Origin: Daucus carota subsp. sativus
Taxonomy: Eukaryota; Streptophyta; Magnoliopsida; Apiales; Apiaceae
Length of the DNA stretch: 64,000 nucleotides
Assembly (NCBI RefSeq): GCF_001625215.2
Contig: NC_030383.2
Coordinates: forward strand, 46,806,380-46,870,379
Direction: 5' to 3'
The notes under the pieces were generated by a model that did not search any database, was not told where the DNA came from, and saw nothing but the letters and a program-made list of their open reading frames with translations. A program made the position numbers and the translations under genes. This document shows positions 45,784 through 56,659 of the stretch, piece after piece; position 1 is the first letter of the stretch; each line of letters opens with the position of its first letter.

Positions 45784-47964
45784 TTAAGAAGTGAGCGAAC
45801 TCTTTGAAACGACATCAAAGGATATACCGTTCTCCTGGAGTCTCTCCTGAAGTTCTGTTGGGCCAAACACAATCCCGGGTGGGAAAACACCTCCTTTTGG
45901 CAGGTCATCCCGTTGCTTTAGCAGAACGAGAGCACACTGAATCAGTATTATCGGAGTGGTCAAATAACCAATCTCTGGCCCTGTTAACCTTGTTATGATT
46001 TGCATATCAGGTTTTGTCTTTCCTGAAGCCAGGCTGCTATCACTAAATCCTTGTCCCACAAACCACATCTTGAACGAAGCAGCCGCCACCTCCTCTTCGG
46101 TTGGACCATTCTTTCTGAACCAACCAAGGCTAAAGAAAGATGGAAATTTCAAGAGAAGTGATCTCCCAAAAGCAAAACTACCCAATAAACCCATCATAAC
46201 TCCAACACCAATAAACCGGAGAACACCTAAGAAAGACTTGGACCCAAGTTTGACCCCAAAATGAGCTGGTTTTATTGTAGACCAGAATTTCTCCCTTTTC
46301 TCAGCCTGTTCAGCACTCTCATTGGCACCTTGAAGACCATGGGGGTTCTCTGTCAGAGTTGTGAGTGTCCTTCGTACGACAGTAGCATCTGCTGAGGGAA
46401 GCTTTACAGCCCAAAGGCCTATATCCTTTTGGTGTTCTATAGTAGAACCTTTGGGAGGAGCAAAACCAGGAATCTACAATAAAAAAAATAAATATAGCTT
46501 AATATGAAAGAAAAAGAAAACATATACACCAAATCATATATGGGATAATATACTAGTTTGTGTGAAAACAATGAATAAGTTTCTTCCGCCAACCCTACAT
46601 ATATAATAATGTAATGTTATAATTCATGACAGGACTACAATCTACACAGCCAATAGGTAGCGCAATTGGCCAAAATGAAGCACTTTAAGGATTCATTAGT
46701 AGCAAGCTATAATATTAAAGTACCAAGGGAAATGATGAAGCATCTCTTAAATTAATCGAGATCAAAAAATCCCTTAGCGAAACTCTGATCAAGAAAGCCT
46801 TCGGCTCTACCACTTCGGCAATGTCATCAACTAAACTGCTTTACACAAATAAATCGTCTTTCGAATGAATAAAGTTGGTGAGTTACTATACTAGTCAGAC
46901 ATGTGATGAATTCAACTGCCATGCTCAACAGGTAAGACCTATGCTGAAACCGTGATATTATATTCACAGTGCCTGACTCATGTCATGTGGTAAAAGGAAG
47001 TTCTAAAACTTAAAAAGACAAACTACTATCCTTACTTCTCAAATTTATAGTAGAGTGGCACAAAGACTATAATCACCAGATTTGGTAAACTAAATGTATG
47101 AATATATGTTACACAATATAAGGCCAAGCAAGAAGTTCTGCAATCTTTTTCGCAATCACAATAAAAATAACAATTAGCAAATTCAAGTACCAACATTCAG
47201 AATTAAGCACCACTACAAAGCATATACGGTCTATGGTATATCATTCTGCTATCCACATAATTAAAACAACGAAAACCCAAAAAAAAAAGTCTTACAGTAG
47301 GCCTAGCTCTTCTAGGCCGAGACCTCCTCAACTCCTGCAATTTAGCAGCATTAGCAATCCCCAAGATAGCCGATTCATAAGTCGCAAAATTCCCCACCAC
47401 CCTCTTATCCGATTCCAAGCTCACATACGCCTCCACCCTATTCGGCACAGCAGGCAAAACCCATTGCCTGGAATTAAACATCAACCCCAACTCCGCGGGC
47501 ACCGAATCAAACCCACAAGCAGAAACCACCAAAGATCCATTCTTCACAGCCTGATCATAATAATTCGCCTCCATTCTCTCCATAAAATCAGGCTCTCCAC
47601 AAATATCCAAGTAATCAGCCCCATTCCCAACACAAGCAGCCACAACAGGCTCTCCGTAAAGGCGAAAAGGGCCAACACAGTTAAGAACAAGCTTGGTCTG
47701 GGCAGCAATGCGATCAAGAGAAGAAGGGTCAGTGGTGTCAGCAGTGAGAATTGGGATAGAGGGAGGTGGGTTTGGATGGGCGGCCCAAGAAAGGGCTTGG
47801 GTCAATTTGGATTGATTCCTGCCAGCTAAAGCTAGGGACTTTAATGGGGAAGAAGGGGTGTTGAGAAATTTGAGGGCTTCTTTGATTACAAACTTGCCTG
47901 TGAAGCCTGAAGCTCCAAAGATTATGATATCATATGGGGGTGAAGCAGGGGTTTGAGTTGCCAT
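45784..47964 (-). CDS. Saccharopine dehydrogenase-like oxidoreductase
   Basis: Two exons: 47296-47964 and 45784-46473, joined in phase 0, about 452 residues; close to remembered Arabidopsis At5g39410. The N-terminal Rossmann fold has the dinucleotide motif IIFGASGFTGKFV (residues about 11-23), followed by SLALAGRNQSKL, LNCVGPFRLYGEP, and DYLDICGEPDFMERM. The C-terminal exon has KPAHFGVKLGSKS and GPEIGYLTTPI. The family is named for saccharopine dehydrogenase, but these proteins lack demonstrated lysine-pathway activity; some homologues associate with lipid droplets or mitochondria. I chose ATG 47964 (MATQTPASPPYD) over ATG 48003 because homologues start there and a TATA box sits only about 55 bp upstream. 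Confidence 0.92.
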
Positions 47965-48018
47965 TGTTGAAGACTGATGGGAGGGTTTTACAAGAAAGAG
48001 CAACAGTGGATAGTGGAG

Positions 48019-48027
48019 TATTTATAT
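48019..48027 (-). promoter_or_regulatory. TATA box of the saccharopine dehydrogenase-like gene
   Basis: ATATAAATA on the minus strand, 55-63 bp before the chosen ATG. Transcription would start near 47990, downstream of the alternative ATG at 48003. Confidence 0.5.
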
Positions 48028-48252
48028 GTGTATGTATTCGTATTGATTATTGAGAGGTTGGGTCACAAAAAACTGGTGGGGTTGGTGGTAATTTCGAGAA
48101 AACATGGACAAGTTTTACTTTCGAAATGTGTGCCATTTCTGGGTGGAGCAGTACATTTTTTGAAGAGGGTAGCTGCCAGCACAAAAAGATGGGTAAAAAG
48201 TAAATGGTTCTACACGCTATGTATAGTTAGGTTTTAGTTATATCGACATCTT

Positions 48253-48324
48253 GGTTCTATGGTGTAGTGGTTAGCACTCTGGACTTTGAATCCAGCGACC
48301 TGGGTTCGACTCCCGGTAGGACCT
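48253..48324 (+). tRNA. tRNA-Gln (anticodon UUG)
   Basis: 72 nt with a complete cloverleaf: acceptor GGTTCTA/TAGGACC (one G-U pair), D-arm GTGTAGTGGTTAGCAC (A box), anticodon stem CTGGA/TCCAG around CTTTGAA (anticodon TTG at 48286-48288), and T-arm with GGTTCGACTCC (B box). No intron. A TCTTTTT Pol III terminator follows at 48324-48330. CCA is not encoded, as expected for a nuclear gene. Confidence 0.97.
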
Positions 48325-49212
48325 CTTTTTGGTTCAAAATGTTTTGTCATGAAGTTGCCCAAAAACATGGAGTTGCAACAAAAACTTGATAGCTTGGCTC
48401 ATTATATTATTAAACGATAAATATTTATGCTTTTCCGGTATTGAGATGTTAATTCGATGAGAGTTATCTCAGTCTATTTTCTAATTAGCACAACTTATCG
48501 GTTATGCATTAAAAGTTATCTCACTATCATTAAAATTTGTGTTTGCTGATCAGCAAAGCAAAAAATATAGCCAATAATTTTTCAAATAGAATTTTTAGTA
48601 GCAGGATACATATATTGGTAATACAGCTAAAACAATGTAAATTGGGACAGGGTTTTACACAGAAACCTGATGTCCAATATAAGCCGACCAAGCTGATTTC
48701 AGTTGGTTTATCTTCATAGAGTTGATCGGACAGACAGATCTCTGCTTGAAGCAGTTCGAGCCCTCCTTCAGATTTTGCTGGTTTCTCTAAACTGAATATA
48801 AGAACTTTACAAGTTACACATTTAGAGAACTAATTTTATAGATCAGGTTACACATCTAATACCTCTTAAACCTTCCTGTTTCCATGTTGAACTTCTTCAT
48901 AATGTGAGTAGCGAGGACTGAGATTGGAGCCACTCTGTTCTGCTTGGGAGCTGTTGGTGCCGCTTTGGGAGCTTCAGACTTTCGCTGTTAGAAGTGGAAA
49001 ATGTATGTCATGCATGACAAGCTTTACTATTCTTCTTAAAGAGAGATTCTTCCATATTGCGAGCACATGTATAGACTTCTGTAACTTGGGCCTCTATTTT
49101 CCAGGAGAGAAAGACAACTAACAAATATATTCTTAATACAATCTAGGAATATAGATTTGAAGTAAGAAAGAATACAAAACTGAGTGAACTGGAAGGACTA
49201 GTTAAAATCGGA
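48325..49212. other. Intergenic between tRNA and PPR gene
   Basis: The Pol III terminator, then AT-rich sequence. No supported gene. A short frame near 48930-48990 (GATLFCLGAVGAALGASDF) is hydrophobic but isolated. Confidence 0.5.
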
Positions 49213-51618
49213 TCAAATATTATCAAACACCTGATTTTCTAACTCTACCATACTGTAACCAGCAGTCCTTTTAAAGCCTCTCTCGTTTGCAGCAGATCTT
49301 ATTTGGGCTGCTGCATCCCATCTGTCATCTTCTGCATATAAGTTAGAAACCATTCTATAAGCACTTGGGTTTTGAGATTCTATTTCCATAAATTGCCTTC
49401 CTATAACCTCCCCTAATTTAGTTTTTCCATGAACTCTACAAGCAGCAAGCAATGAACTGTATGCTGAACCACAATGTTGTAGAGGAACACTTTGCAGGAA
49501 ATGGTATGCTTCCTCAAGCTGTCCAGATCGGCTTAATAAGTCCACTATGCAACTGTAGTGCTCTTCACATGGTATCATAGAAAAATCTTCTTTCATGGAC
49601 CTGAAGACACTCAGACCCTCTTCTACAAGGCCTGAATGACTGCAAGCTGAAAGAACTGATGTGATCGTCAACTCATCAGGGACAATGCATTCCTTTTCCA
49701 TTAGTTTAAATAGGTTGAGTGCGTCGTGGCATCTCCCATGCATCCCGTAAGCAGCTATCATGGAGTTCCAGGATGCCAAATTCCGTCTTTTCATATGGGC
49801 AAACAATTTTTCTGATAAATGCAGTTTTCCAGATTTGCTATATGTAGTCAGCAACGAATTGATGACTGGTATCTCGTTTTCCATACATACTCGATACATA
49901 AAAGAATGAACCTCCTTTGCTAGGCTAAAATATTTAAGCTGAGTAAATGCTTGAAGGAGGCAGATTAATGTAACAGAATCTGGGAGTACTCCGTCTCCTT
50001 GCATAAGACAAAACAAATACATGGCTTCATCAGCATGTCCATCATTCACATAACCCATCATCATGGATGTCCAAGAAACCAAATCTTTACGTTTTAGTCT
50101 GTTGAAGACTTTCCTCGCACAATCTATGAAATGACACTTTGCATACATATAAATAACTTGATTAGCTATGTCAGTGTTTGACTCAAAATTGTGCCTAATC
50201 ACATATCCGTGGATGAACTTGCCTTGCCTGATGTCTCCCAAATTAGAACATGCAGTGATTATACTTAGAAAGGTACTTTGATTAGGTTTAATACCCCGTA
50301 TGACCATTTCATGGAATATCTTCATCACCTCATTGGCAGATCCACTTTGGAGAAACCCAGTCATCATCACGTTACATGAAATCACATCCTTGTCCTCTAT
50401 ACCATTGAAAAGTTTCAAGGCTGTATAAGTATTATTACATTTCAAGTACAAGTCAATCAGAGCTGTGATAGTAACGATATCGAGTTCTATTCCACTCCGA
50501 ATTGCATAGCCTTGCACGCTCTTGCCTTCACGTAATAACCCTAAATCAGCACAACACAAAATCCCATTTGCCAAAGAAATCAGATCAGGTTTTTGTCTTT
50601 CTTGAATCATTAAGACAAAGAGATTCAAAGCTTCCTCTGGTTGCCCCAATTGCAAATGGCCCACAATCAGCGCATTCCACGAAGCAACACTTCGGAACTT
50701 CATATTACTACATAGTATCATTGCATTGTATGGTTTCCCACACTTGAGATACATGTCCATCAGACAAGTTTCAAAAACTTCTTCAAAACAACCAATTCCT
50801 CTTCTAGTAGCATACCCATGGACCGACCGACCATATTCAACATCTTGTAACTGTGCTGCAGCATGTAATAAGCTCACCAACGTCACTCGATTAGGATCAA
50901 TTCCATCCATCTGCATACATTTTACAATCTCAAAAGCCTCATAAGCTCGATGATCACCAATTTTAGCATAACCACTAATCATCGAAGTATACGCAACAAG
51001 ATCCTTCTCAATGATTTCATCAAACACTTTAGATGCATCCTCAATATCACCATACCTACAATACAGACCAATCAGTGAAGAACCCACAAATGGATCACTA
51101 CCTAACCCAAACTTAATAGCATCAACATGAATAACACATCCATGTTCCAGCTCACCCAATTCAACACAACTTTTTAAACCAAATGTAATCACTGAACTAT
51201 GAACACCTATTCTTTTACCCCTTAATTCACAATACAACCTTAAAACTTCATCAAACTGATTAGCTCTAAAATACCCAACAAGAACTGAGTTCCAAAGAGA
51301 CAGATTATTATTTATAATTTTACTAAATACCCATCTCGATTCAGTTAAATATCCGAACTTGGCATATGAATTTAGAAGCTTAGAGCCCAAAAAGATGTTG
51401 TCTTGATAGCCATTAGTGAATATACAAGCATGAAGCTTTTTCAAGAAATGAATGTCACTACAGTTGTTTAAGGAAGAAACGATATTATCTAAAGTAAGTG
51501 TCTCAAAATAATGGCCCCCGTGTTGTGAAGTCGAAGTTGAGAAATATATAGACAGAGATGGGATGGAGTTGAGAGAGTTGATCTTGTTGATCAATGTACG
51601 AGATAAGAGCACATTCAT
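49213..51618 (-). CDS. Pentatricopeptide repeat protein, PLS class with E domain
   Basis: Intronless, 801 residues. The N-terminus MNVLLSRTLINKINSLNSIP is Ser/Arg/Leu-rich and fits a mitochondrial or plastid presequence. A long array of P, L and S repeats follows from about residue 50 (YAKFGYLTESRWVFSKI, MYAKCHFIDCARKVFNRLKR, SMIAAYGMHGRCHDALNLFK). The E-domain runs from VPLQHCGSAYSSLLAACRVH to GYSMVELENQVFDNI, where the protein stops without a DYW deaminase domain. Such proteins bind organelle RNA and recruit C-to-U editing or processing factors. A TATA-like stretch lies about 40 bp upstream. I could not match it to a named PPR. Confidence 0.93.
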   Translation of the reverse strand: MNVLLSRTLINKINSLNSIPSLSIYFSTSTSQHGGHYFETLTLDNIVSSLNNCSDIHFLKKLHACIFTNGYQDNIFLGSKLLNSYAKFGYLTESRWVFSKIINNNLSLWNSVLVGYFRANQFDEVLRLYCELRGKRIGVHSSVITFGLKSCVELGELEHGCVIHVDAIKFGLGSDPFVGSSLIGLYCRYGDIEDASKVFDEIIEKDLVAYTSMISGYAKIGDHRAYEAFEIVKCMQMDGIDPNRVTLVSLLHAAAQLQDVEYGRSVHGYATRRGIGCFEEVFETCLMDMYLKCGKPYNAMILCSNMKFRSVASWNALIVGHLQLGQPEEALNLFVLMIQERQKPDLISLANGILCCADLGLLREGKSVQGYAIRSGIELDIVTITALIDLYLKCNNTYTALKLFNGIEDKDVISCNVMMTGFLQSGSANEVMKIFHEMVIRGIKPNQSTFLSIITACSNLGDIRQGKFIHGYVIRHNFESNTDIANQVIYMYAKCHFIDCARKVFNRLKRKDLVSWTSMMMGYVNDGHADEAMYLFCLMQGDGVLPDSVTLICLLQAFTQLKYFSLAKEVHSFMYRVCMENEIPVINSLLTTYSKSGKLHLSEKLFAHMKRRNLASWNSMIAAYGMHGRCHDALNLFKLMEKECIVPDELTITSVLSACSHSGLVEEGLSVFRSMKEDFSMIPCEEHYSCIVDLLSRSGQLEEAYHFLQSVPLQHCGSAYSSLLAACRVHGKTKLGEVIGRQFMEIESQNPSAYRMVSNLYAEDDRWDAAAQIRSAANERGFKRTAGYSMVELENQVFDNI

Positions 51619-52283
51619 GTTTGCGTTGAGTGACTGTGCTGCAGTTTAGCTGCATAAATATATTTAAATTGCGGCTCAAAATGGAAATTCAATAAAACTA
51701 TCCACATCAGTGTTTTACAGATTCCGATTTATCTTTAATAATGACTAATTTTAAATCAATTTATAAAAAATACGTTTTTAATTTACTCAAAAAAAATACT
51801 TTTTTAATCACGATCTGGTTTGATTAAAACACCCTATTTATCGAAAAAATCTCCGATAAATTCTCAATAATCCTGAACCGGTCCCCAATTTCTGCAAACC
51901 ATGTCCGCAGAATGTCATAATTTTATTATCATTTTCAACCATTTTCAATTGAGGTTTCTCTTGTTAACGTGAAGTTTTAGCAATTTTTTTTATAAATTCT
52001 ACTTTTAGAATATCAAACATGGACTTTTATCTGAGAGTTTTATACCGTTTAGTTGAAGAAAAAGTAAGATTTAATTGTAACAAGAGCTGGGTTCCAGAGG
52101 AACACTGTTTTATAGACTAAACTAGACGCATCCATTGTCTTCATAGTGCCCTGAAATGTAGATTTCTTGTGGATCAACAGATTACAGACATTCGGAGAGT
52201 CATCAAGATGCCGGTAGAGGATTCCACCCTCACCAGGTCACTGTCTGCACTAGTCAGGAGAGTACACATCCAGATACCCAGGT
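51619..52283. other. Intergenic, no gene seen
   Basis: The upstream region of the PPR gene, then sequence of uncertain origin (52080-52280), which may be the left part of the RNase H remnant that follows. Confidence 0.45.
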
Positions 52284-52760
52284 TTGTGCCAGCACTTCCG
52301 GAGTTTGTTTCTTGCTAGTTGTAACTGCTTAATAGCAACACTGATGCCTAAGCGTTTTCTTGGCGTCTCGGTTGAAAATAATATCCATGATAGTCCTGCA
52401 TTGCAGTTGCATCAGCTACTTGGTTTCTTCACAACACTGCAACTAGGACTATCTAAAGTCTTGCGTAAGTCTGATTGCAAAGGAATAGTTTACAAACTTA
52501 ATATTACCAGAGACAAAAGTTTATCATCAAGGCCTTTATGCAGTTGTTTCCAATGTAATAGGTTCTTAAATTTGTGTAATGGCATTGCTCATGCCCTTGC
52601 TAAGCTCGCAATTATATACCATTCCAATATGATTTGGTGGCCGCGATTTCCATATGTATCCCGCCTCAAATTATGTACAATGACAACGTCTATGACATTT
52701 GTGGCAAGTCTTTTTCCCACAAAAAGAAAAAAGAAATCACATATATCCGTAGCTACTTAG
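52284..52760 (+). pseudogene. RNase H-like (RVT_3) domain remnant, transposon-derived
   Basis: 158 codons whose order matches the C-terminal half of plant LINE-type RNase H domains: LGLSKVLRKSDCKGIVYKLN (the ESD-catalytic strand region, here KSDC), RDKSLSSRPL, then NGIAHALAKLAIIYHSNMIW, equivalent to the usual N-x-x-AH-x-LAK helix. The first catalytic half and any reverse transcriptase are missing, so it is a fragment despite the open frame. Confidence 0.6.
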
Positions 52761-52873
52761 CTAGCACAACCAACTCCAATCCCTGAAAACACAATGATCA
52801 AAATTCTATAATGTACTAAAAACTAACTGGACGATGAGTTGTAGAGAAGCACACAAAAGATGATATAAAAAAA

Positions 52874-53154
52874 ATGGGTTTTGGTCCCTGAGAACTGATT
52901 GTCAGGGAGGCTTTATCTAACACACAGCTCCATTACTATCAGATCTGTATTTCAAGGGTCTGGATTGAAACTTGTTTCCTATCCGCGGAAAATTTCAGCG
53001 GATAGGAACTTTTCTTATCCGATGAAAATTATAGCGGATACTTAAAAAAACGAAGTTTTAATTTGGACCCTTGAAATATAGATCCGACGTCCCTGGAAGT
53101 GTGTGTTAAATAACCTGTCCCTGACAACCAGTTGTCAGGGACCAGGACCCAAAA
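52874..53154. mobile_element. Palindromic MITE overlapping the F-box gene end
   Basis: The left arm TGGGTTTTGGTCCCTGAGAA continues CTGATTGTCAGGGA. The right arm, reverse-complemented, reads TTTTGGGTCCTGGTCCCTGA then CAACTGGTTGTCAGGGA. Similarity extends inward through TAACACACA, ATCTG/ATATTTCAAGGGTC and AAACTT. A central GGAAAATTTCAGCGGATA/TATCCGATGAAAATTATAGC pair is also repeated. No ORF of its own. Confidence 0.8.
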
Positions 53155-54263
53155 GAAATTACCTTTTCTTTCCCTGGTTCTTCTCTTTTTGAAGCTAACC
53201 GTGGCTTCTGTATGTGCTTATCCTCGTTTAGCTGCAGTAGGCTCTCGGTGTATGGTTGCGTAAGAAACATGTTTGGAATCCCATTCTTCCTGACTACCTT
53301 GTTTTCAATGTCATACCACACAAGCTTTTCATCATCCACCTCCAAAATCACAACACTGCCACTCTTGGAAAATGCAATAGGCCTTAAATATCTAAAATAC
53401 CCGAGTGTGCCTGATCGTTCCACAGAAAATGATTTGTGCCAGAAATTCTCTGCACCGTAACTATTCATGAGGTACACATCTGTGTGAGAAAGACAGTTAT
53501 CCAGGATGCAAAGGGATCCTCCAACACTAAACAATCTCTGGCTATAGTATTTGACAGAGGTCCGATCAACAGAAGGAAAGGGAGCCTCCCTGAATTGCTC
53601 GGTCTCCAGATCAAACATAAGAATGATACTCGTGGAATTGACTGCATCCTTTATTGCCTCCCAATGCAGAGCTCCACTTGCAAACACGCCCCATGCATCT
53701 ATACTAAATAGGATCGGAACATCCTTAATCTGTGTCCATGAATTGGTTTTCATGCTGTAAACGAAGACCATATGGCCAACAAGACACTGTCCTATCTTGA
53801 CAACCTTGAAATCGTCATTCACATGATCATAACCAAATCCCCAGCTACTGTCCATACTGTTAAAACACGGAAACTCAGCTGGAAAAGTAGGTATCTTCCT
53901 CACCTGCCTAGTCGAAGGATTGAAAAATAAAAACTCATTCATTTCATCCATCTCCAAGCAAACCAAGCCATTGGCAGCCCCGAAAATAAAAGCATCAGCC
54001 ATGAGCGGATCATTCAATTTTATAGCCGCGACATCATCCTTCCCTGCCAAACACTCTAAATCAGCCAAGTAAAAGTTTTCTTCTCCTTGAAAAATGACCA
54101 CACCATCAGCATTACACTCCATAGTTTTTTTAAGATGTTTCTTTGCAAAGGCTGTGCTATCGATGACAGAGCACCATTCCCTGGACACACATCTATACCG
54201 AAGAAGATCCTTGACGCGGGAACAACAGAGAATTTCCTCGATCATATCACACGGAAGCTCCAT
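53106..54263 (-). CDS. F-box protein with F-box-associated (FBA) domain
   Basis: A substrate receptor of SCF ubiquitin ligases. Start chosen at 54263 because MELPCDMIEEILCCSRVKDL is the canonical beginning of an F-box; the open frame continues upstream for 67 codons without family features. 385 residues: F-box at about 1-45 (LLRYRCVSREWCSVIDS), then an FBA type-1 interaction domain (ANGLVCLEMDEMNEFLFFNP, WGFGYDHVNDDFKVVKI, VFVYSMKTNSWTQI, FASGALHWEAIK, LFSVGGSLCILD). The last 15 residues (FGSWSLTTGCQGQVI) and the stop codon lie in the palindromic MITE, so the natural C-terminus has been replaced. Target unknown. Confidence 0.88.
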   Translation of the reverse strand: MELPCDMIEEILCCSRVKDLLRYRCVSREWCSVIDSTAFAKKHLKKTMECNADGVVIFQGEENFYLADLECLAGKDDVAAIKLNDPLMADAFIFGAANGLVCLEMDEMNEFLFFNPSTRQVRKIPTFPAEFPCFNSMDSSWGFGYDHVNDDFKVVKIGQCLVGHMVFVYSMKTNSWTQIKDVPILFSIDAWGVFASGALHWEAIKDAVNSTSIILMFDLETEQFREAPFPSVDRTSVKYYSQRLFSVGGSLCILDNCLSHTDVYLMNSYGAENFWHKSFSVERSGTLGYFRYLRPIAFSKSGSVVILEVDDEKLVWYDIENKVVRKNGIPNMFLTQPYTESLLQLNEDKHIQKPRLASKREEPGKEKVISFGSWSLTTGCQGQVI

Positions 54264-55549
54264 TTTAAGAAATGTAGCTAGGATTAGTAAGCAAATAATC
54301 AATTCATGCGGAATGCTGAGATAAATAGTGTTAAGCTGTGTATAAAAGTCGTTGTTAACTAGTTGGTTCCTATAACGTATTTGAGCGGATTCCTTGTCAG
54401 TTTCTGGGAAATGCATGTGGTTCGAGGTGAAAGGATTTGTATGGACAGAAGTTGAGAAAAACAAGAAGCAACTAGCAAGAATCTTCTACTCATACTTTTC
54501 TTGTTTATCCTTTTTTTTTCTACCTTTCTTTAATTTCATTTCATTTGTCATAGTTCGCAACTCAGCTCGACATTTCCCTCGTGCAAAGCTTGTAAAAGCC
54601 ACTTTTATTCTTGTATCCAGTAAGGCTTCCAAATACAGAGTTCCATTATAATTGTCTGTCTGAGGAGAGACTAGTTAGCTCACCATCTGAAGAAAAGAAT
54701 CGATCCGTTGGTTTATCTGAGAATCTGATTTTATAGTATTCCTTCCTTGTAAAAAGATTTAATCTAAGAATTTCAAATTTCAGCCTTTACTTTTGACAGG
54801 AGGAATTGTGTTGACTACCAGGTAAGGACGAATAAATACCATGGTAGTCCAAGAAATCAATTTTATTAGTGACTCTGTAGTACTATTATAATGGTTTGGG
54901 TCCTGGCCCGCGTGATGGTCTGACATATATATTTTCGATCGTTGCATAAATATCCAGCGGACTAGATTATAATAATTTTTTAACAAGTCCGTTATGTATT
55001 TTTAATTAATAAATAGATAAAATACTCATTTCGATCATTTAACTATGAAAAGTCACTAAACCTTTTTAAAATATAGTTATTTGATTTGTATTTGCCTTTT
55101 TTTCCCTAAACCTATACTCCCAACTTAACGAAACATAAATACATACTTCACAAAGAATACTACTACATGTTAATTGTTTCAAAAGATAATTTGATGTCTG
55201 CACATGCACAGATTCTGCAATAAAGAGTAAATGTGAAGATGAATGCTCTTTGCAACTTTCTTTTCCTTCCCCTTTATAGTTGTCCTAATTGTGTCAAAGT
55301 CAAAATAACAGTGTATACATTATACACACACCCAACATTACATTACAGAGTTGATGTGAAACAAGGTCATTAGTTGCCAGTATTATACATGCATGCTTGA
55401 GATTTATGCTAGATCAAGTGGCCTAAACTCCTTGGTTTGCATGATTATTTCTTGCAGCCCTTTCAACTTTGAACTAAGCTGCAGAGAAGTACCTGGAAAT
55501 GTTATCCGGTTCCAATGACGAGTTCAAATGATACCAGCAAATAACAATA
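54264..55549. other. Intergenic, no gene seen
   Basis: F-box 5' flank, then AT-rich DNA up to the UPF0301 gene 3' end. CCTTTCTTTAATTTCATTTC and similar pyrimidine tracts only. Confidence 0.5.
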
Positions 55550-56659
55550 TCACAGCACCTTCTTATGACCCATAAGCCCAAGAATCTCCTCCCACAGACC
55601 AACACTGCCTACACTGCTCAGCCCAATCACGCCTGGACTACAAGCAGCAACGGTCCAGTAACCTGCTGCTATCTCATCTCTCAGTTGTTCTTTTTCCCAC
55701 CCACAGTATCCATCGAAGAACCTAAAGTTGTCAACTCCAACCACATTTCTCTTCACCATTTCAGCAGCACAACCCACACTCTCTTTAGTTCCATAGTATA
55801 ACCCCTTCATTACCTCATCAAAAACCCCGCTATTACCAACCCCATCACTGCCTGGCACTCCGTTGGGACTTACCAAGAACAATCCCTCTTCTAAGGGACC
55901 TCCAAAGAACAACGGCCTATCGGAGAATGTTCCTGCAACGTCTAGTGCTGTTGATCTCATTTCCTTAATGGACATTAGCGATGGCCGGTTGAGTATTATG
56001 CCAGTTGGACCAACTGGACCAGTTGATAATAGTAGGACCACTGTCCGCTCGAAAATGTGCACCCCGTTGAGCTTTTCTGTGGCAATGAGTAAGCAACCTT
56101 TCTCAGGCTCAAGGATGGTATGTGCCCACTTGTCACCGATTGAGATGGTTTGAGGCTGATTTGTCACAGTATCAGGATCAGTTGCTGAGGAAGCATCTTG
56201 TTCCTGTCTTAAAGATTGTTCTCCAGCAATTAGCCTTGCTCTAAATGATCGCCAATCAGCATCAACAAAAGGTTTTTCCTCATCTCCTGACGAAGGAGAT
56301 GGTGAACCCAATTGGCAACCTGCAATCAAAAATCATTTAGATACTCAGACAAAAGTTACACGAGAGCTTCAAATTAATAAATTACTTGTAAAGGCAAATG
56401 ATAAATTAAATTGATTATTATCTGCATATCAAGTTAAGGCTCTTGCATACACTAATCACTGGACAAACACAAAAGAAAATGTATTTTTCACAGAAAAACA
56501 CGGCAAAAACCTACATATTCTTGAAGAGGGAAAGTTGACTTTTCTACAGGGCAGTTGATGAAGATTTTTCCTTGGAAGCCCAAGAACTTTTGCCTTGATG
56601 GAAGGTATAGGTTGCAGTGTTTTTGTCAAGGAACTCGAAGACAAAAAGCAAGCATCCAT
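55550..56659 (-). CDS. UPF0301 (DUF179/AlgH-like) protein, plastid-targeted
   Basis: Two exons, 56515-56659 and 55550-56319, about 304 residues; closest remembered relative At3g29240. The join uses donor T/GTAGGT and acceptor TTGATTGCAG and gives SSRICCQLGSPSP; using the GT two codons later would shift the frame. The N-terminus MDACFLSSSSLTKTLQPIPS is Ser/Thr-rich and lacks acidic residues after Asp2, like a chloroplast transit peptide. The UPF0301 domain follows: KWAHTILEPEKGCLLIATEK, TVVLLLSTGPVGPTGIILNR, FFGGPLEEGLFLVSP, YYGTKESVGCAAEMVK, FRFFDGYCGWEKEQLRDEI and GYWTVAACSP. The molecular role is not established; bacterial AlgH is a regulator in Pseudomonas. Confidence 0.93.

Noticed and set aside
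47233-47829. 198-codon plus-strand ORF over the saccharopine dehydrogenase-like exon
   Set aside because: It lies opposite the well-matched minus-strand exon and is low-complexity (His/Arg/Ser/Pro), so a shadow.
48930-48990. Hydrophobic frame GATLFCLGAVGAALGASDF
   Set aside because: Isolated, with no convincing splice partners or homologue; chance frame more likely.
56515-56659. Apparent frame conflict between the two UPF0301 exons, suggesting a pseudogene
   Set aside because: Using the donor T/GTAGGT instead of the GT two bases past TGTAG restores a continuous frame (ICCQLGSP), so no frameshift is needed.
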